Shown: positions 51,109 to 63,767, counted from the first letter of the stretch. The stretch: DNA of 64,000 bases from Candidatus Borkfalkia ceftriaxoniphila (GCF_004134775.1 NZ_SDOZ01000005.1:1-64000), one strand, 5' to 3'. Translations and numbers: made by a program. Notes: a model not told the origin generated them from the letters alone.

Positions 51109-52935
51109 TTGATTCGAAACGATTTAAGAAACGTTGCCATCATCGCACACGTGGACCACGGCAAAACGACGCTCGTTGATCAGATGCTGAAACAGAGCGG
51201 CACGTTCAGAGAAAATCAGGTCGTGCAGGAAAGAGTCATGGACTCGAATGATCTGGAAAAAGAAAGAGGCATCACCATTCTCGCAAAAAACACGTCCGTC
51301 AACTATCACGGCGTGAAGATCAATATCATCGATACTCCCGGGCACGCCGATTTCGGCGGTGAAGTGGAGCGCGTGCTGAAAATGGTCAACGGCGTTCTCA
51401 TTCTCGTGGACGCGGCGGAAGGCCCCATGCCGCAGACGCGTTTCGTCATGCAGAAAGCGCTGGAAATGAACCATAAACTGATCATCGTCGTCAATAAGGT
51501 GGACAGGCCCGACGCGCGTATCGCGGAAGTCGAGGACGAAATTTTAGAACTTCTGATCGATCTGAATGCTTCGGACGACCAACTGGAAAGCCCCATTCTC
51601 TTCTGTTCGGGCCGCGCGGGCACCGCGTCGCGTTACGCCGACAAAGACGGCAAAGATCTCACCCCGCTGTTCGATACCATTTTAAACCACGTGCCGCCCA
51701 TGGAAGTGAACGAGCGCGCGCCTTTGCAGATCCTCGTGTCTTCCATCGATTACAACGAATACGTGGGGCGCATCGGCGTAGGGCGTATCGAGCGCGGCAC
51801 CGCCGTCGCCAACCAGGAGATCACGGTCTGCAATTATAACGATTTTACCATGAAAAAGCGCGGTAAACTCGTCAACCTGTACCAGATAGAGGGACTGAGC
51901 CGTACGCCCGTACAGTCGGCTGCGGCGGGCGATATCGTCTGTTTTTCGGGACTGGAAGGCATCAACATCGGCGATACCATCTGCGCGAACGACTGTGTGG
52001 AGGCGGTCAAATTCGTCAAGATCAGCGAACCGACCGTGGAGATGACGTTTTCCGTAAACGATTCTCCCTTTGCGGGCAAAGAGGGGAAATTCGTCACCAG
52101 CCGCCATCTGCGCGAAAGGCTGTACCGCGAACTTTTAAAGGACGTTTCCCTGAAAGTGGAAGATACCGACACCGCGGAGGCGTTCAAGGTGAGCGGCCGC
52201 GGCGAAATGCACCTTTCCATTCTCATCGAGACCATGCGCCGCGAGGGGTATGAGTTTCAGGTGAGCACGCCCAAGGTCCTGTTCAAGACCATCGACGGGC
52301 ATCTCTATGAGCCTGTGGAGCGACTGATTGTGGACGTCCCCGAGGACAGCACCGGTCCCGTGTTCCAGAGCATGGGCGAGCGCAAAGGGGAACTCGTGCA
52401 CATGGGCGCGGTGGGTTCCCGTATGCGCCTGGAATTTATCATCCCCGCGCGCGGACTGTTCGGCTATAAGAGCGACTTTCTCACTTCGACGAAGGGCGAA
52501 GGCGTCATGAACTCCATATTCTACGAATATCAGCCGTATAAGGGCGAGTTAAAGCGCCGCGACACAGGCTCTCTCGTCGCGTTTGAAACGGGCGAGGCGG
52601 TTTCTTACGGGCTGTTCAACGCGCAGGACAGAGGCGTTCTGTTCGTCGATCCGGGCACGCAGGTCTATGAAGGGATGGTCGTGGGTGTTTCCCCCAAATC
52701 CGACGACATCAACGTAAACGTCTGCAAGAAAAAGCATATGACGAATACCCGCGCTTCGGGCAGCGACGACGCGATGCGGCTCAACTCGCCCAAAAAGATG
52801 AGCCTGGAAGAATGCCTCGAATTTTTGAACGACGACGAATTATTGGAAGTGACGCCCCGGACGCTGCGGATCCGCAAGCGGATTTTGGACAGCGAACTTC
52901 GCGCCAAAGCCAAGGCGCGCGAGAAAAAGGCATAA
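51109..52935 (+). CDS. typA: Ribosome-associated GTPase TypA/BipA
   Basis: 608 aa from a TTG start at 51109, supported by AGGAG 7 nt upstream and by the family start IRNDLRNVAIIAHVDHGKTT. The GTPase motifs are AHVDHGKTTL, ERGITILAK, IDTPGHADFGGEVERVL and VNKVDRPDA; EF-G-like domains follow, then the BipA C-terminal domain with ARGLFGYKSDFLTST and KKHMTNTRASGSDDA. It binds the ribosome and aids 50S assembly and stress growth. The upstream in-frame reading from 51001 covers promoter and terminator and is not coding. Confidence 0.95.
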   Translation: MIRNDLRNVAIIAHVDHGKTTLVDQMLKQSGTFRENQVVQERVMDSNDLEKERGITILAKNTSVNYHGVKINIIDTPGHADFGGEVERVLKMVNGVLILVDAAEGPMPQTRFVMQKALEMNHKLIIVVNKVDRPDARIAEVEDEILELLIDLNASDDQLESPILFCSGRAGTASRYADKDGKDLTPLFDTILNHVPPMEVNERAPLQILVSSIDYNEYVGRIGVGRIERGTAVANQEITVCNYNDFTMKKRGKLVNLYQIEGLSRTPVQSAAAGDIVCFSGLEGINIGDTICANDCVEAVKFVKISEPTVEMTFSVNDSPFAGKEGKFVTSRHLRERLYRELLKDVSLKVEDTDTAEAFKVSGRGEMHLSILIETMRREGYEFQVSTPKVLFKTIDGHLYEPVERLIVDVPEDSTGPVFQSMGERKGELVHMGAVGSRMRLEFIIPARGLFGYKSDFLTSTKGEGVMNSIFYEYQPYKGELKRRDTGSLVAFETGEAVSYGLFNAQDRGVLFVDPGTQVYEGMVVGVSPKSDDINVNVCKKKHMTNTRASGSDDAMRLNSPKKMSLEECLEFLNDDELLEVTPRTLRIRKRILDSELRAKAKAREKKA

Positions 52936-52985
52936 TTCTTTGTTTTTCGGCATAGAATAACCCGACAAGACTTCGGGGGTATTTT

Positions 52986-53240
52986 ATGGAAGAAAAGACG
53001 CAAACAGTTACGATCGAACAGCAGAAAAAGATTACGATGACGAGCGTGGAGAGCGTGGATTCTTTTTCTACGCAGCAGATCACGCTCACCGTCGAAGGCG
53101 GACGGGCGGTGATCACGGGCGACGCGCTCAAAATCGTCAATTTTTCCAAAACCAACGGAAATTTCGCTGCGGAAGGGAAAATTTCGGGACTGAAATATCT
53201 CGGCAAGCGCGACAAACTCGCCAAAAGGCTGTTCCGCTGA
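52986..53240 (+). CDS. yabP: Sporulation protein YabP
   Basis: 84 aa. The YabP/YqfC domain is recognisable: QQKKITMTSVESVDSFSTQQ, ITLTVEGGRAVITGDALKIV and GKISGLKYLGK. YabP is made in the mother cell and needed for spore cortex formation in bacilli. It overlaps yabQ by 1 bp (TGATG), and the order yabP-yabQ-divIC is the one seen in B. subtilis. Confidence 0.9.
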   Translation: MEEKTQTVTIEQQKKITMTSVESVDSFSTQQITLTVEGGRAVITGDALKIVNFSKTNGNFAAEGKISGLKYLGKRDKLAKRLFR

Positions 53241-53611
53241 TGGAAGATACCGTCAATCAGATCTATATTCTGATCGTATGCCTGTTTTCGGGCATACTCG
53301 GCGGCGTTTTGTACGAGCCTTTTTATCTGTTCCGACGGCTGATAAACAAACGCGCCGCGGGAATCATCGCGGATATTCTCTTTTTTCTGTTATTCGCGGG
53401 AATTTTCGTTCTGTTGTCCGTCATATACGATTTCCCCGCAACGCGGCCGTATATGCTTATGGGTGCGCTCGGCGGACTCCTGCTGTACCTCGTAAGTTTA
53501 CACAGAATACTTGCTTTTTTGACAGAAAAGTTGTATAATAGCGCCAAGAAACTAATCTTGCGTATTAAGCGCAATTTTTCGGGAAAAAGGAATGAAAGAA
53601 GAAAAGTTTAA
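53240..53611 (+). CDS. yabQ: Spore cortex biosynthesis protein YabQ
   Basis: 123 aa with three or four membrane segments (IYILIVCLFSGILGGVLYEP; IIADILFFLLFAGIFVLLSV; MLMGALGGLLLYLVSLHR) and a basic C-terminus. Length, hydropathy and position between yabP and divIC identify it. It is a forespore-engulfing membrane protein needed for the cortex. It overlaps divIC by 20 bp. Confidence 0.88.
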   Translation: MEDTVNQIYILIVCLFSGILGGVLYEPFYLFRRLINKRAAGIIADILFFLLFAGIFVLLSVIYDFPATRPYMLMGALGGLLLYLVSLHRILAFLTEKLYNSAKKLILRIKRNFSGKRNERRKV

Positions 53612-53864
53612 AAAAATCGTCGTCGCCGCTACGGTCACCGCCGTGACGCTGCTGTTTATTTTAATCGTATTCTGGGTGTACCAACTGATTTCCGTTTCCG
53701 TGCGCAACCGCGAGATCCAAAAGTTGCAAGACGAGATCGCCTATTATCAGGAACTGATCGAAAGCGGAAACTTGAGCATCGACGAAGTGTATACCGCGCG
53801 TTGGTGGATCGAAAAGCGCGCGCTTGAACTCGGCATGAAGTATCCCGGATATTCAGCGGAATGA
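53592..53864 (+). CDS. divIC: Septum formation protein DivIC/FtsB-like
   Basis: 90 aa with one membrane helix (VAATVTAVTLLFILIVFWVY) followed by a coiled coil (NREIQKLQDEIAYYQELIES) and a short C-terminal helix with GMKYPG. This is the DivIC/FtsB layout; DivIC acts with FtsL and DivIB in cell division and, in spore formers, in the sporulation septum. The position after yabQ is conserved. Confidence 0.88.
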   Translation: MKEEKFKKIVVAATVTAVTLLFILIVFWVYQLISVSVRNREIQKLQDEIAYYQELIESGNLSIDEVYTARWWIEKRALELGMKYPGYSAE

Positions 53865-53877
53865 GGATGATTTAAAT

Positions 53878-54744
53878 ATGAAATGTTCGGTCATTGATAT
53901 CGGTTCGAATTCCGTCCGCCTGTTGTTATGGGCGGACGGAAAAACTTTATATAAGAAACTGTGCACCACGCGCCTGGGTGAAGGTCTGTCGAAAAGCGGC
54001 GTTCTGACGGGGGAAGCGATCACGCGCACGGCAAACGCCGTGGCGCGCTTTTGCGAAGAGGCGAAGACAGAGGGGGCGGAACGCATATTTGCGTTTGCGA
54101 CCGCGGCGGTCCGCCGCGCTTTCAACGGCTCCCGGTTCGTCGCCGCTGTGAAAGAGATCTGCGGACTGGACGTGGACGTGCTGTCAGGCGAACGCGAGGC
54201 GGAGATCGGCTTTCTGGGCGCGCTCGGCGGCAACGACGGCGGCGTTCTGGATATCGGCGGGGCGAGTACGGAGATCCTCGTCGGGCAAAGCGGGCGCATT
54301 CTCTATGCAAAGAGCCTGGATATCGGCGCGGTTCGTTTAAAAGACTTGTGCGGCGAGGATAAAGGAAAACTTTTGACCGTCATCGACGAAAAGATCTCGC
54401 CTTTTGCAAGCGTGCCGCAATGTCCGATGTTCGCCATCGGCGGCACCGCGACCACGCTCGTTTCCCTGCATAAAAAAATGAAAGTCTACGAGCCGTCGGC
54501 GGTGCACGGCAGCGTTTTGACGCAAGAAGAAGTTCGGGCGCTCGCGGACAAACTTTTGTCGTGCACGCAGGATGAACGGCTCGCGATGGACGGCATGGAA
54601 AAGGGGCGGGCGGACGTTATCGGCGGCGGCGCGCTTTTGATGAGCCGCGTCATGGAAAAGATCGGCGCACGGCAAATTACCGTGAGCGTGCGCGACAATC
54701 TCGAAGGCTATTTGATCGGCAAAAAGGAGCGGGGCGAACTATGA
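53878..54744 (+). CDS. Ppx/GppA-family phosphatase (short form)
   Basis: 288 aa comprising only the ASKHA-fold Ppx/GppA core: VIDIGSNSVRLLLW, FAFATAAVRRAFNGS, LSGEREAEIGFLGAL, LDIGGASTEILVG, and FAIGGTATTLVS. The HD domain of long forms is absent. Members hydrolyse polyphosphate or (p)ppGpp; which applies is unknown. It follows divIC by 13 bp and overlaps the next gene by 4 bp. Confidence 0.9.
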   Translation: MKCSVIDIGSNSVRLLLWADGKTLYKKLCTTRLGEGLSKSGVLTGEAITRTANAVARFCEEAKTEGAERIFAFATAAVRRAFNGSRFVAAVKEICGLDVDVLSGEREAEIGFLGALGGNDGGVLDIGGASTEILVGQSGRILYAKSLDIGAVRLKDLCGEDKGKLLTVIDEKISPFASVPQCPMFAIGGTATTLVSLHKKMKVYEPSAVHGSVLTQEEVRALADKLLSCTQDERLAMDGMEKGRADVIGGGALLMSRVMEKIGARQITVSVRDNLEGYLIGKKERGEL

Positions 54745-55850
54745 GAAAACTGCATACCGCGTATAAAGTTTTCGACGCGGCCGCCGCGATCTGTATCGCC
54801 GTTCTGATCGTATGGGCGGCTTATGCGAAATTCGGCGGGGAATTCGGATCCGTACTCATCGCCGCGAGCCTCGTGCTCGGAGGGCTCGTATGTAGTTTTC
54901 TCTGCGACGTGTTGCACGAGGCAGGGCATCTGCTGTTCGGGAAAATCTGCAATTTTTCCTTCAACAGCGTGCGCGTCGGGTTTGTGAAGATCTACAAAAA
55001 AGACGGGTATATCCGCGTCACGGCAAAGGAACTTCCCGAATCCGTCGCGGGCGCGACGGAGATGCTGCCGCGTAATTCCGAAAAGTTGTATCCCCGTTTT
55101 TTATGGACGGTCGCGGGCGGGCTGCTCTTTTCTTTTCTTGCGTTTGCCGCGCTGTTTGCCTGTTTCCTTTTTTACCGCAGGCTCCCGTTTGCCGTCTTTG
55201 CGCTGACCTGCACAGGGCTGCCTTATGCCTTTCATCTTTTTTTCTATAATCTCCTGCCGCTCGACAACGACAGTCTTTTTACGGACGGCGCCATTTTCTG
55301 GGGGCTTTTGCACAGGGACGCTTCTTACCGCACGGCAGTCAATATCCTCGCCGTCGAGGGCTATCTGAACGAGGGGCTCGCGCCCGCGGAGATCGATGCC
55401 GAACTATATTTCGGTCTGCCGCAGTTGCCTGAGGACGATATCAACTTTATCATCCTTACGTCCTATCGGCTGATGTACTATCTCGACGCGGACGACAAGG
55501 CCAAGGCGGTCGCCGCCTGCGAACGGTTGGAAAGCCTGATGGAATACGTTCCCGAGTATTACGAGAAAGATATCGCGTCGGACATACTCTTTTGCGAATG
55601 TTCTCTGAAAAGGGACGCGGCGCTCGCGGAAAGTATGTATCCCGCGCTCGCAACGCATCTGTTGCGGGAAGACACGCTCGCGTCGCACCGCATTCTGGCC
55701 GCCTATGAACTGTACGTGAACGGCGACAAGACTGCCGCGCTCTCGCACGTGAACGAGGCGCAGAAGAAGGCGGAAACGCATCAGATCCCGGGACTCGTAA
55801 AATACGAAAAAAAGTTGCTCGCCCGTATCCGCGGCGATATAGTAAGATAA
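54741..55850 (+). CDS. Membrane protein with M50-like zinc peptidase motif
   Basis: 369 aa. Membrane segments lie near residues 10-30, 38-58, 105-135 and 140-165, and the HEAGH motif (VLHEAGHLLFGKICNF) sits in the second one, as in site-2-type M50 peptidases; DNDSLFTDG after the fourth may supply the third ligand region. The last 170 residues are a soluble helical domain with a tetratrico-like pattern. Whether it cleaves membrane proteins is untested. It overlaps gppA by 4 bp and ends at a bidirectional hairpin. Confidence 0.72.
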   Translation: MRKLHTAYKVFDAAAAICIAVLIVWAAYAKFGGEFGSVLIAASLVLGGLVCSFLCDVLHEAGHLLFGKICNFSFNSVRVGFVKIYKKDGYIRVTAKELPESVAGATEMLPRNSEKLYPRFLWTVAGGLLFSFLAFAALFACFLFYRRLPFAVFALTCTGLPYAFHLFFYNLLPLDNDSLFTDGAIFWGLLHRDASYRTAVNILAVEGYLNEGLAPAEIDAELYFGLPQLPEDDINFIILTSYRLMYYLDADDKAKAVAACERLESLMEYVPEYYEKDIASDILFCECSLKRDAALAESMYPALATHLLREDTLASHRILAAYELYVNGDKTAALSHVNEAQKKAETHQIPGLVKYEKKLLARIRGDIVR

Positions 55851-55892
55851 AAAAAGAGAGGAGTCGTTTAAAACGCCTCTTCTCTTTTTTTA
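55851..55892. terminator. Bidirectional terminator between the M50-like gene and the small zinc-ribbon gene
   Basis: AAAAAGAGAGGAG with the facing CTCTTCTCTTTTT and the inner CGTTT/AAACG stem; A and T runs on both sides. Confidence 0.75.
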
Positions 55893-56042
55893 ACAGAGTT
55901 TGGACATTGTTCCGCTGCAATCGGGACACATATCGCTTTGCGCATTCATGCATTCCTTGCAGACGTACGCGCCGCATTCGTAGCATACGTACATGTCGTT
56001 GGGTTCGACCTGTTTTTGGCATTTTCCGCATAATAATTTCAT
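55890..56042 (-). CDS. Small cysteine-rich zinc-ribbon protein
   Basis: 50 aa from the ATG at 56042 with GGGAGG 8 nt upstream; a longer reading to 56129 has no ribosome site. Four CxxC pairs are spread as CGKC, CYEC, CKEC and CPDC, enough for two zinc ribbons or a rubredoxin-like fold. The function is unknown. It is convergent with the M50-like gene and divergent from gyrB. Confidence 0.72.
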   Translation of the reverse strand: MKLLCGKCQKQVEPNDMYVCYECGAYVCKECMNAQSDMCPDCSGTMSKLC

Positions 56043-56192
56043 AAAAGAAACCTCCCGTTCCCGTTTGAAACAAGTATTGGCAAATTTTTCTTTTTTATTC
56101 CCCGAAAAAAGTTTTTTGCGGATTGTCAAAATGTAGTGGTTTATGTCAAGCGTTTGCCTTTCGCGGCTTGTGCGGCTGATTTCGCGCCTTAA

Positions 56193-58226
<2,034 letters not shown>

Positions 58227-58237
58227 GGTAAAAGAAT

Positions 58238-60790
58238 ATGGCTAAAAAAGAAACCAGTCCCGAACTTACCGAAGAGTTTAAAAAAACTCTTGAAATGACC
58301 AATATGATCAACGTCGAAGTGGACGACGAGTTAAAAAAATCCTTCATCGCCTATGCGATGGCGGTCAACGTCAGCCGCGCCATTCCGGACGTGCGCGACG
58401 GGTTGAAACCCGTCCATCGACGTATTTTGTATTCCATGCACGAAATGGGGCTGTACAACGACAAGGCGTACCGCAAATGCGCCCGTATCGTCGGCGACGT
58501 TCTCGGTAAATATCACCCGCATGGCGACTCAGCCGTGTACGACGCGCTCGTGCGGCTTGCACAGGATTTCACCATCAATTTTCCCTTGGTAGACGGGCAC
58601 GGAAACTTCGGTTCCGTCGACGGCGATCCTCCCGCGGCAATGCGTTATACCGAGGCGAGAATGTCCAAACTCGCGGCGGAAATGCTGCGCGATCTGGATA
58701 AGGAAACGGTGGATTATTATCCCACGTTCGACGATACTTCCATGCAGCCGTGCGTATTGCCCGCGCGCTTTCCCAACCTGTTGGTCAACGGCAGCGACGG
58801 CATCGCAGTCGGCATGGCGACGAACATTCCGCCGCACAATCTTGCGGAAGTCATCGGGGCGGTCATCGCGCAGATAGACAATCCCGAGATCACCATCGAC
58901 GAACTGATGGAATACGTACCCGCTCCCGATTTTCCTACGGGTGCCATTCTGATGGGGCGCGCGGGCGTAAAGCGTGCATACCGCACGGGCCGCGGCAGTT
59001 TCGTTCTCAGGGCGAAGTGCGAAATCGAAGATTACAATTCGGGCAACACCGTCCGTTCGAGGATCATCGTCACCGAGATCCCGTATCAGGTAAATAAGGC
59101 GCGTCTGATCGAAAATATCGCCGACCTTGTCAAAGAAAAACGGATCGAGGGTATTTCCGATATCCGCGAGGAATCCGACCGTGACGGTATGCGCATCGTC
59201 ATCGAGATCAAAAAGGACGCGAACCCGCAAGTTGTTTTAAATCTTTTGTACAAACATACCGCGTTGCAGACTTCCAACGGCATTATTTTCCTCGCTTTGC
59301 GCGACGGCGAGCCGAAAGTCCTCAATCTAAAAGAGATCATCGACTGCTATATCCGTCATCAGATCGATGTTATCGTGCGCCGTACCAAATTCGATCTGAA
59401 CAAAGCGGAAGAGCGCGCCCATATCGTCAGCGGACTCGTGCTCGCTCTGGCGAACATCGACGAAGTGATCGCCATTATCAAGGGATCGAAAGATAAATTC
59501 GTCGCGATCGACAAGTTGATGGCTACGTTCGAACTTTCCGAAAAGCAAGCCAACGCCATCATGGAAATGCGCCTGCAAAGACTCACTTCGCTGGAAGTCG
59601 ATAAACTGGAAGAGGAACTGACGCAGTTGCAGGCGACCATCGCCGATTTACGGGATATCCTCGCCAACGAAACGCGCGTTCTGGAGATCATCAAGACCGA
59701 CCTTCGCACGATCATGGAAAAGTATCCTTCCGAGCGCCGCACCGAACTTTCCTACGACTACGGCGAAATCGATATCGAAGATCTGATCGAGCGCGAGGAC
59801 GTCGTCATCACCATGACGCATTCGGGCTACATCAAGCGTCAGCCTGTTGCCGAATACAAGGCGCAAAGGCGAGGCGGCATGGGCATTACGGCGCATAAGC
59901 CCAAGGACGAGGACTTTGTCGAACGACTGTTCATTTCTTCCACGCACGACGAAATTCTTTTCTTCTCCAGTTTCGGAAAAGTGTATTCCATCAAGGCGTA
60001 TGAAATTCCCGAAGCGCAGCGCCAGGCGCGCGGCAGAGCGATCGTCAACCTTCTGCAGATCGAGCAGGACGAAAAAATCACCGCCGTCATTCCGCTGACG
60101 GAAGGGACCGAAGGCTATATCGCCATGGCGACGCACAAGGGACTTATCAAAAAGACGGCGCTCGAAGAATTTGCGAATATCCGCAAAGTGGGCAAGATCG
60201 CCATTAAGATCACCGAGGGCGACGAACTCATTTCCGTGCAGTTCACCACGGGCGAAGACGAATTGATCATCGCTTCCAAAGAGGGCAAGTGTATCCGGTT
60301 CAGCGAAAAGGATGTGCGCCCGATGGGACGCGACACGCAGGGCGTCAAGGCGATGAGCCTCAACGACGACGATTATCTCGTGGATATGCTGATCGTGAAA
60401 CCCGACTGCGAGATCCTGACGCTCACTTCCAACGGCTACGGCAAGCGCTCCGACGTGGAGGATTACAGATTGCAGGGCCGCGCGGGCAAGGGGATCAAGG
60501 CGGGCGTGTTCAACGAAAAGACGGGCTATCTCGTCAATCTGAAGATCGTCAGCGAGCAGGAAGATATCATGATCATCACCGGCAACGGGACGATCATACG
60601 CATGCACGTGGCGGACATCACCAAGATCGGCCGCAATACGCAGGGCGTGCGCGTCATGCGCGTCAAAGACAGCGAAGTCGCAACCGTGGCGATCGCGCCG
60701 CGAGAGGACGACGAAGAGCAGTCTGATGCGGAAATTCCCGAAACGGAAACGCCGCAGGAAACCGCGGAAGAAACCAACGATAACGAATAA
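58238..60790 (+). CDS. gyrA: DNA gyrase subunit A
   Basis: 850 aa. The winged-helix domain has [20 protein letters not shown], the quinolone-region [20 protein letters not shown] and the catalytic tyrosine in [14 protein letters not shown]. Serine and aspartate-position residues in the resistance region read HGDSAVYD, the wild-type-like form. The C-terminal pinwheel includes the GyrA box QRRGGMG and repeated blades. A highly acidic tail ends the protein. AGGTAAAAG stands before the ATG. Confidence 0.97.
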   Translation: MAKKETSPELTEEFKKTLEMTNMINVEVDDELKKSFIAYAMAVNVSRAIPDVRDGLKPVHRRILYSMHEMGLYNDKAYRKCARIVGDVLGKYHPHGDSAVYDALVRLAQDFTINFPLVDGHGNFGSVDGDPPAAMRYTEARMSKLAAEMLRDLDKETVDYYPTFDDTSMQPCVLPARFPNLLVNGSDGIAVGMATNIPPHNLAEVIGAVIAQIDNPEITIDELMEYVPAPDFPTGAILMGRAGVKRAYRTGRGSFVLRAKCEIEDYNSGNTVRSRIIVTEIPYQVNKARLIENIADLVKEKRIEGISDIREESDRDGMRIVIEIKKDANPQVVLNLLYKHTALQTSNGIIFLALRDGEPKVLNLKEIIDCYIRHQIDVIVRRTKFDLNKAEERAHIVSGLVLALANIDEVIAIIKGSKDKFVAIDKLMATFELSEKQANAIMEMRLQRLTSLEVDKLEEELTQLQATIADLRDILANETRVLEIIKTDLRTIMEKYPSERRTELSYDYGEIDIEDLIEREDVVITMTHSGYIKRQPVAEYKAQRRGGMGITAHKPKDEDFVERLFISSTHDEILFFSSFGKVYSIKAYEIPEAQRQARGRAIVNLLQIEQDEKITAVIPLTEGTEGYIAMATHKGLIKKTALEEFANIRKVGKIAIKITEGDELISVQFTTGEDELIIASKEGKCIRFSEKDVRPMGRDTQGVKAMSLNDDDYLVDMLIVKPDCEILTLTSNGYGKRSDVEDYRLQGRAGKGIKAGVFNEKTGYLVNLKIVSEQEDIMIITGNGTIIRMHVADITKIGRNTQGVRVMRVKDSEVATVAIAPREDDEEQSDAEIPETETPQETAEETNDNE

Positions 60791-60791
60791 C

Positions 60792-60825
60792 AAAAAAGGC
60801 ATCGGATTTATCCGATGCCTTTTTA
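60792..60825. terminator. Bidirectional terminator after gyrA
   Basis: AAAAAAGGCATCGGAT and ATCCGATGCCTTTTT stem with T run; serves gyrA and the convergent P-type ATPase gene. Confidence 0.85.
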
Positions 60826-60833
60826 AGTGTTTT

Positions 60834-63623
60834 TTAATACAGTTTGTTGAGATTGAATCTGTCGTCGTACGATTTTTTACCCGACGTGAGTTTATTGGTA
60901 AAGGCGATCAGTATGCCCGACAGCGGTACGCAGATCATGACCACGCACATTACGAACATGATGCGTATCCAGTCAAGGTGGGCGTAGTCTTCGCCGAAGA
61001 ACATAGAAGGCAGGAACACTAGCCCTAATATGCAGACGGTCGCCATCAGCAAGAGCAGCATCGCGCGGCTGAAATTGATGGGCTGACACAGTCTGTACAA
61101 CATCACAAGTCCCGAAAAAGTGATCATAAGCACGGCAATTTCCTGATAACAGTCGGTAAAGTACGCGGGCTGCAACAGCCTCATCAGATTGACGGAGAGC
61201 ACTGCCGAAACGAGCACGAGCGCCCCGGGAACGGATTTGCCGATGACATAAGATAAAAATTTGCCTTTCACTCGGTCTGTATTCGGCTGCAGGGATAAGA
61301 AGAAAGAGGGGATCCCGATGACGAACACTTCCAGAAGCAGCATATTGTTGGTCTTGAAAGGATAGGAGGAAGTCAGACAAATGGATATGATGGCGAACAC
61401 CAGCGTAAACAGTGTCTTCATCAGGTACAGCGAGGAAGAATTCTGAATGTTGTTGATGACGCGCCGCCCTTCGTACACGACTTTGGGCATCGATGCGAAG
61501 TTGTTGTCCATGAGCACCAGATGGCTCACGTTCTTTGCCGCCTCGCTGCCCGAGGCGACGCTCACCGCGCAGTCGGCTTCCTTGAGGGCGAGAATGTCGT
61601 TCACGCCGTCGCCCGTCATCGCAACGGTATTTCCCGCCGCCTTGATGGATTTGACCAGAATGGCTTTCTGTTCGGGCGTCACGCGGCCGAACACGGTATA
61701 TTTGTTGGCGATGGAAACGACTTCTTTTTCGTTGAGGCCTTCCAGCGAAATGTATTTATCCGCGTTCAATACGCCCACGCGGCGCGCCACTTCCGAAACG
61801 GTAACGGGATTGTCGCCCGAAATGACCTTTACCGCGACGTCGTTTTCCTTGAACCAACGGATCGTCTGCGCCGCGTCTTCGCGGATATTGTCGGAAATGG
61901 AGATGATCGCCAGCGGTTTGAATCCCGCGGGGAGTTTATCGCCGTTGATCTGTCCCGAAGAGAGGGCGACGACGAGCACGCGCAGTCCCATCGCGGCGTA
62001 TTGGTTGATGATCTTGTTCAGTTTTTCGGGCACGGAAGAAAGCACGAATTCGGGCGCGCCCATCGCCACGGTCCCCACTCCGTCGAACGTGACGGCCGAA
62101 AGTTTTCGTTTGGAAGAGAAGGGCATTTTTTTGACGGCTTTCAGTTCGGTGCTGTGCCCGAAATAATTGTAGAGCGCGATCGAGGTCTGGTTGTTGTCTT
62201 CCAAAGAATGCAGACAGGAGCCCACGATCTCGTTGATGGTGTAGTCGGTCGGGTTATTGAGCAGCATACAGTCGTTGACTTTCATGCGCCCGTCCGTAAT
62301 CGTACCGGTCTTATCGAGGCACAGCACGTTTACGCGCGCGAGCATTTCCAAAGAATACAGATCCTGTACGAGCGTGTTGTGCGAGGCGAGCCGTAAAATA
62401 CCCACCGTCAGCGCGAGGCTGGTCAAAAGCAGCATTCCCGAAGGGATCATGCCGATAATGACCGATACGGTTCTCTGAATGGTTTCGGCAAGGCGGTCTA
62501 CGCCTGCGGCATCCGCAAGATTCTGCCAGTTGACGAGGAACATACCGATCGCGATGGGGATAATCAGAACGCCGATGACGGAAATAATGAGTTTTGTCGA
62601 GCGCATCAGTTCCGAATTAGGCTTCTTGTACTTTTTCGCTTTTGCCGATAGGGTGTTGAGGTAAGTATTTTTTCCCACCTTGTCGGCGCGCACTTTGCAG
62701 GTACCGCTGGAAATGAAACTGCCCGCGTAGAGAATGTCGCCCGTTTCCTTTTTGACGGGAACGGATTCCCCCGTCAGAAGAGATTCGTTGACTTCCACGA
62801 AGCCTTCCGCCAAAAAGCAGTCGGCGGGCACCTGGTTTCCCAAAGACAGCACGATCACGTCGTCCAGAACGATATCCTTTGCGGGGATCTCGACGGCGGC
62901 GCCGTCGCGTATCACCTTTGCGGTGGGGGCGGACAGCAGCGAAAGTTTATCGATCTTGCGCTTTGCCTTGATCTCCTGCCATATGCCGATCGCGATATTC
63001 AGCGAAAAGATGATGACGAAGAAAAACTGCGAGATGCCCGCGCCCGAATAAGCAAGCGCGATGGTGGCGAGCACGCACAACAGGTTGAAGAAGGTGCAAA
63101 GGTTCCCGACAAAAATACTCGCGTAGGACTTTGAGTATTTCTGATTGGTATCATTGAACAGGAACTGCGAAAATCTCGTATTGACCTGTGCGCTCGTCAG
63201 CCCTTCTCCGATATCGGGGGTAAAACGCTGCACTTTATTATAGGAAGGGACTTCTGCTTTTTTCTTTTTGAATTTGGATTTGATGAGGGAGATATCGATC
63301 TCTTCCTCTTCTTCGGGCGCGGCGGTGGAGGCGCATTCCAGTTTCTGCGTCACGAAATCCTGCACGTTCACGATTTCGGGCGCTTTCTGTTCCTCCTGCA
63401 AGGGTCCCGCGTCCTGCGCGGGCTTGCCCGCCGTTTTCCGAGGTCTTGCGGCGGCGGGTTTTGCCGCAGCCGAACCGCTCTTTCCGGACGAGGTCGGCTT
63501 TGCCGCGCCTGCGCGCGTTCCCGCGGATTTTTGTTTCGCACGGGGCGCCGCGTCGATTTTTTCTTCCGCGTCGGCTTTTGCTTTATCGGAAGGAGTTTGC
63601 GAAGTATTGTTACTGCGAGTCAT
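60834..63623 (-). CDS. P-type cation-transporting ATPase (CtpE-like) with low-complexity N-terminus
   Basis: 929 aa from the ATG at 63623 (GGAG 5-6 nt upstream). Core motifs are complete: actuator LLTGESVPVKKE, phosphorylation CLDKTGTITDGRM, and hinge AMTGDGVNDILALKEADCAV. About ten membrane helices are predicted. The conserved helix before DKTGT reads IGMIPSGMLLL, as in CtpE-type calcium pumps, so calcium is the best guess. Residues 1-80 are an Ala/Lys/Pro/Arg-rich, probably disordered tail unusual for the family. It is read towards gyrA, separated by a bidirectional terminator. Confidence 0.88.
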   Translation of the reverse strand: MTRSNNTSQTPSDKAKADAEEKIDAAPRAKQKSAGTRAGAAKPTSSGKSGSAAAKPAAARPRKTAGKPAQDAGPLQEEQKAPEIVNVQDFVTQKLECASTAAPEEEEEIDISLIKSKFKKKKAEVPSYNKVQRFTPDIGEGLTSAQVNTRFSQFLFNDTNQKYSKSYASIFVGNLCTFFNLLCVLATIALAYSGAGISQFFFVIIFSLNIAIGIWQEIKAKRKIDKLSLLSAPTAKVIRDGAAVEIPAKDIVLDDVIVLSLGNQVPADCFLAEGFVEVNESLLTGESVPVKKETGDILYAGSFISSGTCKVRADKVGKNTYLNTLSAKAKKYKKPNSELMRSTKLIISVIGVLIIPIAIGMFLVNWQNLADAAGVDRLAETIQRTVSVIIGMIPSGMLLLTSLALTVGILRLASHNTLVQDLYSLEMLARVNVLCLDKTGTITDGRMKVNDCMLLNNPTDYTINEIVGSCLHSLEDNNQTSIALYNYFGHSTELKAVKKMPFSSKRKLSAVTFDGVGTVAMGAPEFVLSSVPEKLNKIINQYAAMGLRVLVVALSSGQINGDKLPAGFKPLAIISISDNIREDAAQTIRWFKENDVAVKVISGDNPVTVSEVARRVGVLNADKYISLEGLNEKEVVSIANKYTVFGRVTPEQKAILVKSIKAAGNTVAMTGDGVNDILALKEADCAVSVASGSEAAKNVSHLVLMDNNFASMPKVVYEGRRVINNIQNSSSLYLMKTLFTLVFAIISICLTSSYPFKTNNMLLLEVFVIGIPSFFLSLQPNTDRVKGKFLSYVIGKSVPGALVLVSAVLSVNLMRLLQPAYFTDCYQEIAVLMITFSGLVMLYRLCQPINFSRAMLLLLMATVCILGLVFLPSMFFGEDYAHLDWIRIMFVMCVVMICVPLSGILIAFTNKLTSGKKSYDDRFNLNKLY

Positions 63624-63767
63624 AATTTCTCCATTAAGCATATCTGAACGAAACTGTTCGAAATCATTATATCATAATCGCGTATGTTTTTCAAACATTT
63701 CACGCTCTTTTTCTTTGGCGGAGAAAAAGTAGTTTTGTCAAAAATTTCATGCGCATGCGTGATTGAC

